From an uncultured Lachnospiraceae bacterium (GTDB lineage: Bacteria; Bacillota; Clostridia; Lachnospirales; Lachnospiraceae): 64,000 nucleotides of DNA. Location of the stretch: the NCBI GenBank assembly GCA_910579615.1, contig CAJTUA010000001.1, positions 186,001-250,000 of the forward strand, read 5' to 3'. The translations under genes and the position numbers were made by a program. A model generated the notes under the pieces. That model worked only from the letters and a program-made list of their open reading frames with translations, had not been told where the DNA came from and did no database searches. Below, piece by piece: positions 1 to 7,338 of this stretch (within the stretch, counting starts at the first letter, position 1; each line of letters starts with the position of its first letter).

Positions 1-381
1 AATGCCGTCCACCCCGCGCGACTCAAGCACCCGCAAAAGCTTTTCATCATTTTCCCAGCGGTCATCGGAGCTTGCTATAATCAGCGAATACCCTTCCTTC
101 CGGCATCGGTTTTCAATCTGCTTTGCCAGCGACGAAAAAAACATGTTTTCAATGTCCGGCAAAATCAGCGCGAGCATATGGGATTTTCTGGTTGCCAGGC
201 TTTTTGCCGCCTGGTTCACCACATAGTTTTCCCGTTTTGCAATCTCCCGCACCAACTGCTTTTTTTCCTCCAGAATCCGGCACGGTTTATTATTTAAAAT
301 CAGGGAAACCGCGGCGGGGGAAATGCCTGCCTCCCTTGCAATATCCTTGATTGTGACTTTCTTTTTGCATCCTTGCTGCAT
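1..381 (-). CDS. LacI/GalR-family transcriptional regulator (3' part outside window)
   Basis: Only the first 127 residues are present; the reading frame runs off the left edge. Residues 9-28 form the LacI-type helix-turn-helix (TIKDIAREAGISPAAVSLIL), followed by the hinge (NQAAKSLATRKS) and the start of the sugar-binding-protein-like core (ILPDIENMFFSSL). The ATG at 381 is chosen because GGGAG lies 11 bases upstream; an in-frame GTG at 393 is an alternative. The family binds palindromes with a central CG and responds to a sugar or nucleoside effector. The gene lies just downstream of a nucleoside/ribose operon whose promoter carries two perfect CG-centred palindromes (4813 and 4871), so it is the obvious candidate regulator. 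That link is inference. Confidence 0.9.
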   Translation of the reverse strand, partial: MQQGCKKKVTIKDIAREAGISPAAVSLILNNKPCRILEEKKQLVREIAKRENYVVNQAAKSLATRKSHMLALILPDIENMFFSSLAKQIENRCRKEGYSLIIASSDDRWENDEKLLRVLESRGVDGI

Positions 382-514
382 ACGCTTTTTCACTCCCAAT
401 ATTTTTTATGTTACCGTCGTCAATCCCTTGTTTTTTCCAGTTTCCATCCAGCCAGGAATTGTACCCATCATCCGTCGCATAACATATCGGATAGTTTACA
501 TTTTATCCCTTAAA

Positions 515-552
515 ACACAAAAAAGCAAGGGAATTCCCTTGCTTTTTTGTGT
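515..552 (-). terminator. Perfect 38-bp palindrome, bidirectional terminator
   Basis: The two 19-base arms are exactly complementary (core AAGGGAATTCCCTT) and end in A-runs on one side and T-runs on the other, so the hairpin can work in both directions. It lies 50 bases after the stop of the DcuC-family gene and upstream of the lacI-like gene, and should end the nucleoside operon transcript. Confidence 0.8.
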
Positions 553-601
553 AAGCTTTAAGTTACCTTTGCTTTATCCCATCCACATACTTTCCGGATG
601 C

Positions 602-2017
602 TTACAGGAACATAATAATCGAAAGCACAAACATAAATACCACACCTGCAACCATCGGAACTGAGGTTCTCTTTACAATCTCAAGCGGTTCGCGCTTCAC
701 CGAACCTGCCACAATCATGACAACCGCAGATACCGGGGATACGGCGCGCAGCAGGTTTCCTGCTAAGCCCATCGGGATGGATACCGCCAACACGCTGATG
801 CCCGCCGCCGCTGCAAGCGGTACCATGAGAGGAACCATCGCAAAGAAAAGCGCCGTGCCGCTGCCGCTTAGCAATACAATCAATGCCGTCAGCGCGACCA
901 AAATCAGCGGAAGCACAAATCCAAGCCCGGAGCCATGCAGGCCAGTCATTGCCTCCTGCAATGCCTCAATCAGACCGATGGTCTTTAAGCCGGTTACAAA
1001 TACCGTACCTGCAACGAGCAACGCAACGATTGGCATTGCTCCTCCCATGCCCTTAAAGAAGCTCTCTGTCTCATCCAGTGTCTTGCGGGCGCTGCGGTTT
1101 CTCACAAGCTCACAGATAATTGCAATGACGAAGGAGAACAGGGTCGCAACCTCAACACTGAGGTCAATCTGTGCGCCTGTAATTTTCTGGATTGCAAAGA
1201 CAAGAATCAGCAGCAGGATTGGCAGCAACGGCAAAATCGCATAGACGGTGCGGAACAGTGCGCCGCCTTCCACCTTCTCAACCTCTGTTTTATTCTGCAG
1301 CTCGCTGTTTCCTCCCTTATCCTTTTTATCCATCCACTTCTGCCAGAAATAATGTACCGCTGCCATCAATAAGAGCGTAGGAACCGATACGATTGCATGG
1401 TAGCGGAAAACATAATCGCTTGCGGTAAGTCCTGCGAATTCCGCCGTGTTTGCAAGCTCTGCCGCTATTGCTACATTGTCGCTGCCAAGCGGCGTCGGCA
1501 TAACGGTTGCGGTTGTTGCGATAATACCTGCCGCAGTCAGTGTGCTCATGCCCGCCTGAATCATAATCGGATACAAGGTTGCAAGCAGGATGATTGCAAG
1601 GTTGGAAGCGCTTGGTATCACAAGGGACAAAAGGTTACCGATTAAAAACACGACAGGAACAAGGATATAAACGGACTTGATTTTCCCAATCGGTTTTGTC
1701 AGGACGCTGACGGTTACATTGTTCGCTTTTATCGAGCTCATATAGGTGGAATAACCGCCCAAAATCAGGATGATGAAGCCCGACGAGCTGATGGTTGATT
1801 TAAACTGGTCTGCGATGGCTTTTAACGGGTCAAGCCACACCATGCCGGTTGAGGTAAAATTCCCCCCGCCGATGGTATTGCCCATCGCCATGCCAATATA
1901 CATCAGGACAATCCCCATAACAAAGAGTGTGATTTTAATATCCATCTTTTTGATGAGCATAAAGATAACCAGGGCGACGGATACGATTGCCGCAATATAC
2001 ATAATTGCTGTTTCCAT
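602..2017 (-). CDS. DcuC-family anaerobic C4-dicarboxylate-type carrier
   Basis: A 471-residue polytopic membrane protein with about 12 hydrophobic segments and the DcuC/YfcC-like pattern of long glycine-rich helices (for example LLSGSGTALFFAMVPL near residue 390). The start at 2017 is chosen because AAGGAGGA sits 4 bases before that ATG; a longer frame starting at 2044 has no ribosome site. Known members exchange C4-dicarboxylates across the cytoplasmic membrane. Here it is the last gene of an operon with nucleoside hydrolase and ribokinase, so a nucleoside, ribose or base substrate is quite possible; the sequence alone does not settle it. Confidence 0.8.
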   Translation of the reverse strand: METAIMYIAAIVSVALVIFMLIKKMDIKITLFVMGIVLMYIGMAMGNTIGGGNFTSTGMVWLDPLKAIADQFKSTISSSGFIILILGGYSTYMSSIKANNVTVSVLTKPIGKIKSVYILVPVVFLIGNLLSLVIPSASNLAIILLATLYPIMIQAGMSTLTAAGIIATTATVMPTPLGSDNVAIAAELANTAEFAGLTASDYVFRYHAIVSVPTLLLMAAVHYFWQKWMDKKDKGGNSELQNKTEVEKVEGGALFRTVYAILPLLPILLLILVFAIQKITGAQIDLSVEVATLFSFVIAIICELVRNRSARKTLDETESFFKGMGGAMPIVALLVAGTVFVTGLKTIGLIEALQEAMTGLHGSGLGFVLPLILVALTALIVLLSGSGTALFFAMVPLMVPLAAAAGISVLAVSIPMGLAGNLLRAVSPVSAVVMIVAGSVKREPLEIVKRTSVPMVAGVVFMFVLSIIMFL

Positions 2018-2110
2018 ACTTTCCTCCTTCTTTAGCCGCAACATGCGGCAGGCTTTATTTTAATGTTTTCACGGTCTGTCTTGTTGCTTTTTTCCTGCAC
2101 ATACCGGAGC

Positions 2111-3031
2111 TTATCGGCATTTTCCAACAGCCTCAAGGAACCATGTGCGGAATTTTTCCTGGTCAATATCCATGCATACCTTCGCGTTCGGCTTCTTTTT
2201 CAGATATCCCTTCAAATCCACCAGCGTACAGCCCGCGGTCATTGTTCCCGCCAGCTCCACATCCACATAGGTCTCTTCCACGGTAAATAGCTCCGGGCAC
2301 AGAAGGTACGCAACCGCGCAGCTGTCATACATTTTCAGCCCTGTATGAAACGTTCCGCCGCGGTATTTCTGGAACAGGCAGTGCGCCATTTTTCCGACCT
2401 CGCCAAGCTCTAACAGCTTCTTTGTGTCCTCCGGCATCACAAGCGCCTTCCAACCGACATCAAGCCCCGCCATCACGATTGGCACACCGGACGAAAATAC
2501 CATTTTTGCCGCTTCCGGGTCTGTTGCAATATTGAATTCCGACATAACGCCTTTGTTGCCACGCGATGCCGAGCCGCCCATCAGGACAATTTCCTGTATT
2601 TTTTCTTTTACCTGCGGGTAAAGCGCAAACAGCAAAGCGATATTGGTGAGCGGTGCAATCGGCATCAGCGTGATTGGCTCCGTGCTCTCCATAATGGTGC
2701 GGTACATTGCATTGACTGCGTTTTCCTTAAGCAGCAGCTCCTTCTTTGGCTCCGGGAAATCAAACCCCTCCATACCGCTCGCGCCGTGTACGTTCGATGC
2801 GTCCACCAGTTCGCAAATCAGGGGATTTGCCGCCCCTGCCGCTACCGGCACATCCTTTCCAAAAAATGCGAGCAGGCGCAGCGCATTGTTTGTCACTTTA
2901 TCAAGGGAGACATTCCCCGCCACGGTCGTAATCAGCTTAACATCCAGTTCCTCCGAAAACAGTGCAATCGCAATGGCAAGTGCGTCGTCAATTCCCGGGT
3001 CTGTGTCGATGATAATTGGTCTCTTGGACAT
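2111..3031 (-). CDS. Nucleoside hydrolase (inosine-uridine-preferring family)
   Basis: A 306-residue protein of the IU-nucleoside N-ribohydrolase family, which splits ribonucleosides into free base and ribose. The calcium-binding signature DTDPGIDDA is at residues 9-17 and the ribose-binding EFNIATDPEAA at 165-175. The C-terminal metal aspartate is D236 in YDSCAVA; in many characterised members the residue before it is the catalytic histidine, but here it is tyrosine, so base preference may differ. AGGAGG lies 10 bases before the ATG at 3031. The ribose product would be phosphorylated by the ribokinase encoded immediately upstream. A structured repeat (3050-3206) fills the gap between the two genes. 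Confidence 0.92.
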   Translation of the reverse strand: MSKRPIIIDTDPGIDDALAIAIALFSEELDVKLITTVAGNVSLDKVTNNALRLLAFFGKDVPVAAGAANPLICELVDASNVHGASGMEGFDFPEPKKELLLKENAVNAMYRTIMESTEPITLMPIAPLTNIALLFALYPQVKEKIQEIVLMGGSASRGNKGVMSEFNIATDPEAAKMVFSSGVPIVMAGLDVGWKALVMPEDTKKLLELGEVGKMAHCLFQKYRGGTFHTGLKMYDSCAVAYLLCPELFTVEETYVDVELAGTMTAGCTLVDLKGYLKKKPNAKVCMDIDQEKFRTWFLEAVGKCR

Positions 3032-3049
3032 AATGAAAAATCCTCCTAA

Positions 3050-3206
3050 TTTAAAGTTCCGCATGTTCCTTTCCAGTCCCATTCTCGCAGTACGATTTTT
3101 TGTCCGCTCTCCACGTTTTTATGCGGATTTGCCCCAAACAATCCGCTCCCAAAAAATCCCACTGGGGTCTGTACGGGAACATGCTGTTTTAAGTTTTGCA
3201 TGTTCC
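3050..3206 (-). repeat. Leader repeat element, copy 1 (nucleoside hydrolase leader)
   Basis: One of three related intergenic elements (others at 12919-13040 and 61577-61700), all ending just upstream of a ribosome site on the minus strand. It is bounded by two copies of a motif close to TTAAAGTTCCGCATG (plus strand): 3051-3065 and, degenerate, 3189-3202. The distal copy forms a hairpin with arms GGAACATGC (3177-3185) and GCATGTTCC (3198-3206). The internal part shares CCCAAAAAATCCCACTGGGG with copy 2. A structured RNA leader or mobile intergenic repeat is plausible. Confidence 0.6.
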
Positions 3207-3209
3207 ACT

Positions 3210-4115
3210 TTAGTTTGGCTCACATTCTTCCCGGTATGGGATTGCCTGCTGGGCTCCATATCTCATGATGGTCAGCGCCGCCGCCTTTGTCGCAAAACGC
3301 ACGCTTTCCTCAAGCTCCTTGTCCTCTGCCAGGCACGCCGCCAATACCCCGATAAAGGTATCCCCCGCTGCCGTGGTGTCTACAACCTCCACACGCTGTG
3401 CCGGGATACTGTGCATGGTATCACCGATATTGAAAATGCTTCCCCTGCTGCCAAGCGTAATCATCACCTGCTTTGCGCCTAAACGCCGCATGCTCTCAAT
3501 CGCCTGCTTACAGCTTTCCTCCTCCTTTGGAAAAATCCCGGTCTGGTATTTCGCCTCCGTTTGGTTGACCACCAAAAGGTCAATGAACGGATAATATTTT
3601 TCCGGAATGATTTTTGCCGGGGCAGGATTAAAAATCGTATACATCCCAAGCTCCCTCGCATATTCCAGCGATGCCAGCACGGTATTCTGCTCACATTCAT
3701 ACTGCGTCACGAAAATATCCCCCGGTGCGGCAATGCGCTGCAATACTTCCCGCACATCGGCCGGTTTCATTTCATGGTTGGTTCCTGAGCTTAAAATAAT
3801 CCGGTTGTCCCCCTCGTGGCAGGTAATGACTGCTACACCGGTCTGGCCAGTTTCACTCACCTTCACCTCCCCGCAGTCTACGCGATAGCCGCACAGCACC
3901 TCGAGAAGCTTTTTGCCAAATACATCCTGCCCCACACAGGCAATCATCCGTGTGGGCGCACCAAATTTTGCTGCCGCCACCGCCTGGTTGCCGCCCTTTC
4001 CGCCGGGATTGGAAAGAAAATTGCTGCCCTCCACGGTCTCGCCCTGCTGCGGCATCCGCTCACAGCGGATGGTTAAATCCATGTTCAGGCTTCCGAAAAC
4101 AATTACCTGTTTCAT
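3210..4115 (-). CDS. rbsK: Ribokinase (PfkB family)
   Basis: A 301-residue PfkB-family sugar kinase that phosphorylates ribose to ribose 5-phosphate in the cytosol. The N-terminal substrate motif NPGGKGGNQAVAAAKFG is at residues 36-52. The C-terminal anion-hole and catalytic-base signature DTTAAGDTF lies near residue 250. Both match bacterial RbsK, and the length is close to the usual 305-310. The ATG at 4115 is preceded by AAGGAGG at a longish 13-base spacing; the longer frame to 4211 is not supported. It is second in the operon GNAT-rbsK-nucleoside hydrolase-carrier. Confidence 0.93.
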   Translation of the reverse strand: MKQVIVFGSLNMDLTIRCERMPQQGETVEGSNFLSNPGGKGGNQAVAAAKFGAPTRMIACVGQDVFGKKLLEVLCGYRVDCGEVKVSETGQTGVAVITCHEGDNRIILSSGTNHEMKPADVREVLQRIAAPGDIFVTQYECEQNTVLASLEYARELGMYTIFNPAPAKIIPEKYYPFIDLLVVNQTEAKYQTGIFPKEEESCKQAIESMRRLGAKQVMITLGSRGSIFNIGDTMHSIPAQRVEVVDTTAAGDTFIGVLAACLAEDKELEESVRFATKAAALTIMRYGAQQAIPYREECEPN

Positions 4116-4185
4116 TTTCTGATTTTTTCCTCCTTGTCTGAATTTGATTTGAGTTTTGCTTGATACTGTTTTTGCAGCGCTGCCG

Positions 4186-4617
4186 CTAAAGCGGCAAATC
4201 CACATTGACAAGCTGCGTCATCCCACTTCCCTGCCCGTCATAGGGCCGGATGCGAAACCCGAATTTTTCGTAGAACCCCTCCTTTCCCGTCAGTGCCATC
4301 AGCCCGGCATACGCATTGCGGCATCCGTGCTGTTTGATATAGAGCATCAACTCCTCCATAATCATGCGCCCAATCCCACAGTTTTGCCTGGACGGTTCCA
4401 CAACAACATCCTTGATAAAGAAAACAATTCTGCCGTCCCCGACAATCCTGCCAATCCCAACCGGAACCTGCCCCTCCTTGACAACTACAGAAAACAGCGT
4501 GTGCGCAAGTGCTTCTTTCACATCCTCCTCCCCGTAGTGCTGCAGTGAAACCTTCGCCCGGAGGCTTTCATAGATTTCCGGGGTAAGGGCATTTTTCTCT
4601 ATGCAATACCGTTCCAT
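4186..4617 (-). CDS. GNAT-family N-acetyltransferase, first gene of nucleoside operon
   Basis: A 143-residue GNAT-fold protein. The central strand-helix with the acetyl-CoA pyrophosphate-binding pattern is visible as VEPSRQNCGIGRMIMEELM (about residues 73-91), and the C-terminal FYEKFGFRIRP segment is typical. The substrate cannot be told. The start at 4617 follows TGAGGAAAG, part of a short repeated leader motif. It is the first gene after the LacI-type operators and is presumably co-transcribed with ribokinase. Why an acetyltransferase heads a nucleoside operon is unclear. Confidence 0.8.
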   Translation of the reverse strand: MERYCIEKNALTPEIYESLRAKVSLQHYGEEDVKEALAHTLFSVVVKEGQVPVGIGRIVGDGRIVFFIKDVVVEPSRQNCGIGRMIMEELMLYIKQHGCRNAYAGLMALTGKEGFYEKFGFRIRPYDGQGSGMTQLVNVDLPL

Positions 4618-4650
4618 CTTTCCTCACATTCTGCCGCCCACCGGCGGCTT
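4618..4650 (-). repeat. Short leader repeat with GCAGAATGTGAGG ribosome site, copy 1
   Basis: On the minus strand a GCCGCC/GGCGGC hairpin is followed directly by AGAATGTGAGG and the start codon. The same GCAGAATGTGAGG string precedes the starts at 9312 (pgk, with a similar GCCGC hairpin) and 47627 (DUF6442 gene, without the hairpin). The ribosome site is embedded in the repeat. Confidence 0.5.
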
Positions 4651-4812
4651 TGCACTTATGCTTGCAATTCCCCTGCTTTTTCCCTGTCTTTTCCAAAAAG
4701 CAGCTGCATACGCACAACCCGGTCGAAATAAAACACCATTCCGTTACTTGATAATTTGCCGCATTATGAAAAAATAATGCGGGGAATTGTCCATATCTTG
4801 AAATTCATTTTT

Positions 4813-4828
4813 GATAAAACGTTTTATC
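4813..4828. promoter_or_regulatory. LacI-type operator O2 (distal)
   Basis: Perfect 16-bp palindrome GATAAAACGTTTTATC with the central CG expected of LacI/PurR/RbsR-type operators. It is identical to the copy at 4871 and its centre is 58 bp away. It lies in the transcribed leader about 67-82 bases after the predicted start of transcription, so it could act as a roadblock or as a loop partner. Confidence 0.75.
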
Positions 4829-4870
4829 ATTTTATCAAAAAATAATGTCCTGCCACGGACGATTTATTTT

Positions 4871-4886
4871 GATAAAACGTTTTATC
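4871..4886. promoter_or_regulatory. LacI-type operator O1 (overlapping transcription start)
   Basis: Perfect palindrome GATAAAACGTTTTATC about 10 bases downstream of the predicted +1 of the nucleoside operon promoter (-10 at 4902-4907). Repressor bound here would block initiation or clearance. Identity extends to 22 bases between the two operators (TTTTGATAAAACGTTTTATC plus two more). Confidence 0.8.
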
Positions 4887-4901
4887 ATCTTTCTTGATTG
4901 T

Positions 4902-4930
4902 ATGGTATCACGGATTTTTTAAACTGTCAA
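4902..4930 (-). promoter_or_regulatory. Sigma-A promoter of the nucleoside/ribose operon
   Basis: Minus-strand -35 TTGACA (4925-4930), a 17-base spacer and -10 TACCAT (4902-4907). Transcription should start near 4895, leading into O1. The rest of the 437-bp gap (4618-5054) holds the two operators and the repeat leader and otherwise looks non-coding. Confidence 0.8.
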
Positions 4931-5054
4931 CTGTTTTTTCTTGATTTTCCGGATAATATATAACAATTTCACAGGATAGTTTTTGTGCAACATTAACAAA
5001 AGCTATCCCATGAAATAATAATGATAGTAAAAGATAAAAGAACGAAACGATACT

Positions 5055-5486
5055 TTATTGTCCGCCCCCGATTTCCTTACACATCCAAATATGGGGGCAA
5101 TTTTCGTCAAAGTCAATTTCACTGCACGCAAGGTATCCCTGTTTTTCATAAAAATCCCTGGCTGTTTCCTGCGCGTGCAAAAAGACACGGCTGCCTCCTG
5201 CTTTTAAGATTTCCGTTTCCACACTTTTTATCAGGCGGGATCCGATTTTTTTGCCGCGGTATGGCTTTATTACGGCGATTCTTCCGATGATGTAATGATT
5301 GCTGTCCAAATCTTTCCGGAAGAAACGGCAGGTGGCAACGGGTGTTTTTCCATCGAACAGAACAAGATGCTTTGCCTCCCCGTCTGTTATGTCAAATTCT
5401 TCGCAAAAGCCCTGTTCTTCGACAAAGACTGCCTGCCGGATTTTTACCGCTTCCCGCGGTAATGTTTCATAAAGTTTCATGTTCAT
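5055..5486 (-). CDS. GNAT-family N-acetyltransferase (ElaA/YjcF-like)
   Basis: A 143-residue GNAT protein unlike its neighbour at 4186. The N-terminal IRQAVFVEEQGF segment (about residues 17-28) and the acetyl-CoA-binding KPYRGKKIGSRLIKSVE (about 75-91) match the ElaA/YjcF-type acyltransferases found next to many unrelated genes. GGGGAGA precedes the ATG at 5486. It sits 62 bases downstream of the MoxR gene on the same strand and may be read from it. Substrate unknown. Confidence 0.85.
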   Translation of the reverse strand: MNMKLYETLPREAVKIRQAVFVEEQGFCEEFDITDGEAKHLVLFDGKTPVATCRFFRKDLDSNHYIIGRIAVIKPYRGKKIGSRLIKSVETEILKAGGSRVFLHAQETARDFYEKQGYLACSEIDFDENCPHIWMCKEIGGGQ

Positions 5487-5548
5487 TTATTGTGTCTCCC
5501 CTGCACTCTTGCTGCCAAACCTTACAATAGCAATGGAAAATTCCATTT

Positions 5549-6493
5549 TTATATTATCTCCGTCGGAACCGCCACCTGGGAAAGCAGCTTTAAAAACAAC
5601 GCTTCGCCCTCCCCTGGGTGCAGGAGAGCCCGGTAATTTAATCGGTGCGCCAGGATGCATGGTGCAAGCGTTTTTACATCCTCCGGCAGCACATAATCCC
5701 TGCCGGAAAATGCAGCATACACCTGCGCCGCCTCATACAGGGCAATCGCGCCGCGCGTTGACGCGCCGACCCGGATTTCTGCGCTGCCCCTTGTTGCCGC
5801 AATAATATCCATGATATAGCCTGCCACTGCCTTATGCACAATCACGCCATGGCGCTCCCTCTTTCTTTCTGCGATTTCCTCCGGCGCAACCACGCAGGCA
5901 AGTCCGGCAAGCCCCCCTGCCCCTCCGCCCTGCTCCATTACCTTAAGCTCATCCTCCCGCTCCATGTAGCCTGGCGCAAGACGCATGAAAAACCGGTCGA
6001 GCTGGGCTTCCGGAAGCGGAAAGGTGCCGTGGGATTCCAGCGGGTTCTGTGTCGCCGCCACCATAAAATTCTCTGTCATCGCGCAGGTAAGCCCGTCAAT
6101 TGTCACCTGACCCTCCGCCATCGCTTCCAGCAGGCTTGCCTGCGTGCGCGGCGTTGCGCGGTTTATTTCATCCGCAAGAAGGATATCCGTAAACACCGGA
6201 CCCTTGCGCAGCTCAAACTCCCCGCTCTTCATGTTGAAAAAATTTATGCCTGTCACATCCGACGGCATAATATCCGGCGTGAACTGCATCCGCTTAAAAT
6301 CCCCGCCAATGGTTTTTGCAAACGCGCGCAGCAGCATAGTCTTGCCCGTGCCCGGCACATCCTCAAGCAGTACATGACCGCCGCACAAAAAGCATATGGC
6401 AAGCCGCTCTATGATTTCCTCTTTGCCAAGAATTACTTTATTACAGTTGTCCGTGATTTTCTCGCGAAATTCAATAAATTTTGTAATATCCAA
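5549..6493 (-). CDS. MoxR-family AAA+ ATPase
   Basis: A 314-residue AAA+ ATPase. Walker A (EDVPGTGKT, residues 44-52), Walker B with LADEINRATPRTQASLLEAM, and sensor motif AATQNPLESHGTFPLPEAQL are all intact, so it should hydrolyse ATP. The start is taken as TTG at 6493, where AAGGAG stands 8 bases upstream; the ATG-initiated frame to 6589 lacks a ribosome site. MoxR proteins act as chaperones for metal or von Willebrand-domain partners and usually sit beside a DUF58 gene and a transglutaminase. Neither is here: the flanks are a GNAT and a carbonic anhydrase, so this copy is an orphan. Confidence 0.9.
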   Translation of the reverse strand: MDITKFIEFREKITDNCNKVILGKEEIIERLAICFLCGGHVLLEDVPGTGKTMLLRAFAKTIGGDFKRMQFTPDIMPSDVTGINFFNMKSGEFELRKGPVFTDILLADEINRATPRTQASLLEAMAEGQVTIDGLTCAMTENFMVAATQNPLESHGTFPLPEAQLDRFFMRLAPGYMEREDELKVMEQGGGAGGLAGLACVVAPEEIAERKRERHGVIVHKAVAGYIMDIIAATRGSAEIRVGASTRGAIALYEAAQVYAAFSGRDYVLPEDVKTLAPCILAHRLNYRALLHPGEGEALFLKLLSQVAVPTEII

Positions 6494-6577
6494 AATTATT
6501 TGCTCCTTCCCTGCATATTTTTCTATTCCGTTGGCTGGCTGCCATTCCAATTGAGCAGGGATTATTCCTACGCAAAC

Positions 6578-6615
6578 GATGCCAGACAAACATTACTGTT
6601 CTACTGTCTGGCATC
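6578..6615. other. Hairpin between carbonic anhydrase and moxR genes
   Basis: Arms GATGCCAGACA and TGTCTGGCATC are perfectly complementary over 11 bases with a 16-base loop. No good T-run follows on the minus strand, so it is not a convincing terminator for the carbonic anhydrase transcript. It may be a leader structure of moxR or a weak plus-strand terminator. Confidence 0.35.
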
Positions 6616-6687
6616 CTTTAAAATCTTTTTCTATAAACTTCCTTCTCACCGAAAGTTTTTACATCCTGCACCCAGACATGTCCGGCA

Positions 6688-7242
6688 TCAAAGGAACTCC
6701 ACCGCTCCGTCCGCAATGTGATAGATTGCCCCGACAATCTCCACGCCAGCCTCGCCTCCTAAGCTCTCCTTGAGCACGGAAACGCTCTGCTTTACATTCA
6801 GGCAGGATGCGCGCAGCTCATCCTTTTCATCGCCGATGGCCTTGCGGATTTCATCCGTTATGTACTTAACAAAACCGGATGGCTCATCATGAACTGCAGC
6901 ACCTACCGCACCACAGTGGTCATGTCCGAGTACCACAACCAGTTTGCAGCCCAGGTGCTCCGTCGCATATTCAACACTTCCAATCTGGTGCTTATCCATC
7001 ACATTTCCCGCCACGCGGATAACGAATAATTCCCCAATTCCGGCCGTAAAAATACCTTCCGGGATGACCCGTGAATCGGAACATGCCACAATAACGGCAT
7101 AAGGACTCTGCCCGTTCTCGCAGGTATCCTTGCGCAGCTGCGGTGAAATATTCCCCGGATTGGTCGCCGCCTCCAGATAACGTTTGTTGCCTGCTTTGAG
7201 CTTTTCCAATGCCTCTTGTGCATTTAAGCCTTCTTTCGACAT
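6688..7242 (-). CDS. Beta-class carbonic anhydrase
   Basis: A 184-residue cytosolic enzyme that interconverts CO2 and bicarbonate. The zinc ligands are visible: C54 and D56 in CSDSRV, H107 and C110 in LGHDHCGAV. The R of CSDSR, which pairs with the aspartate, is present. Length and motifs fit the short bacterial beta class. AGGAGGATTTGTT precedes the ATG. It lies 96 bases downstream of tpiA on the same strand, so it may be read through from the glycolytic genes and supply bicarbonate to carboxylating enzymes. Confidence 0.93.
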   Translation of the reverse strand: MSKEGLNAQEALEKLKAGNKRYLEAATNPGNISPQLRKDTCENGQSPYAVIVACSDSRVIPEGIFTAGIGELFVIRVAGNVMDKHQIGSVEYATEHLGCKLVVVLGHDHCGAVGAAVHDEPSGFVKYITDEIRKAIGDEKDELRASCLNVKQSVSVLKESLGGEAGVEIVGAIYHIADGAVEFL

Positions 7243-7338
7243 AACAAATCCTCCTTTTCGGTGAAGACTTTCCGCACTTTTCAGAAAACCTGCGCAGAAA
7301 GCCTTCCCTTTTCCCCCTGTCCTATATCGCCTTACATC

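Noticed and set aside
2643..3482. Plus-strand open frame across the nucleoside hydrolase and ribokinase genes
   Set aside because: Spans two real genes on the other strand and the leader repeat; low-complexity Ser-rich translation.
4140..4185. T-rich stretch before ribokinase resembling the leader-repeat loop
   Set aside because: No paired arms and no second copy.
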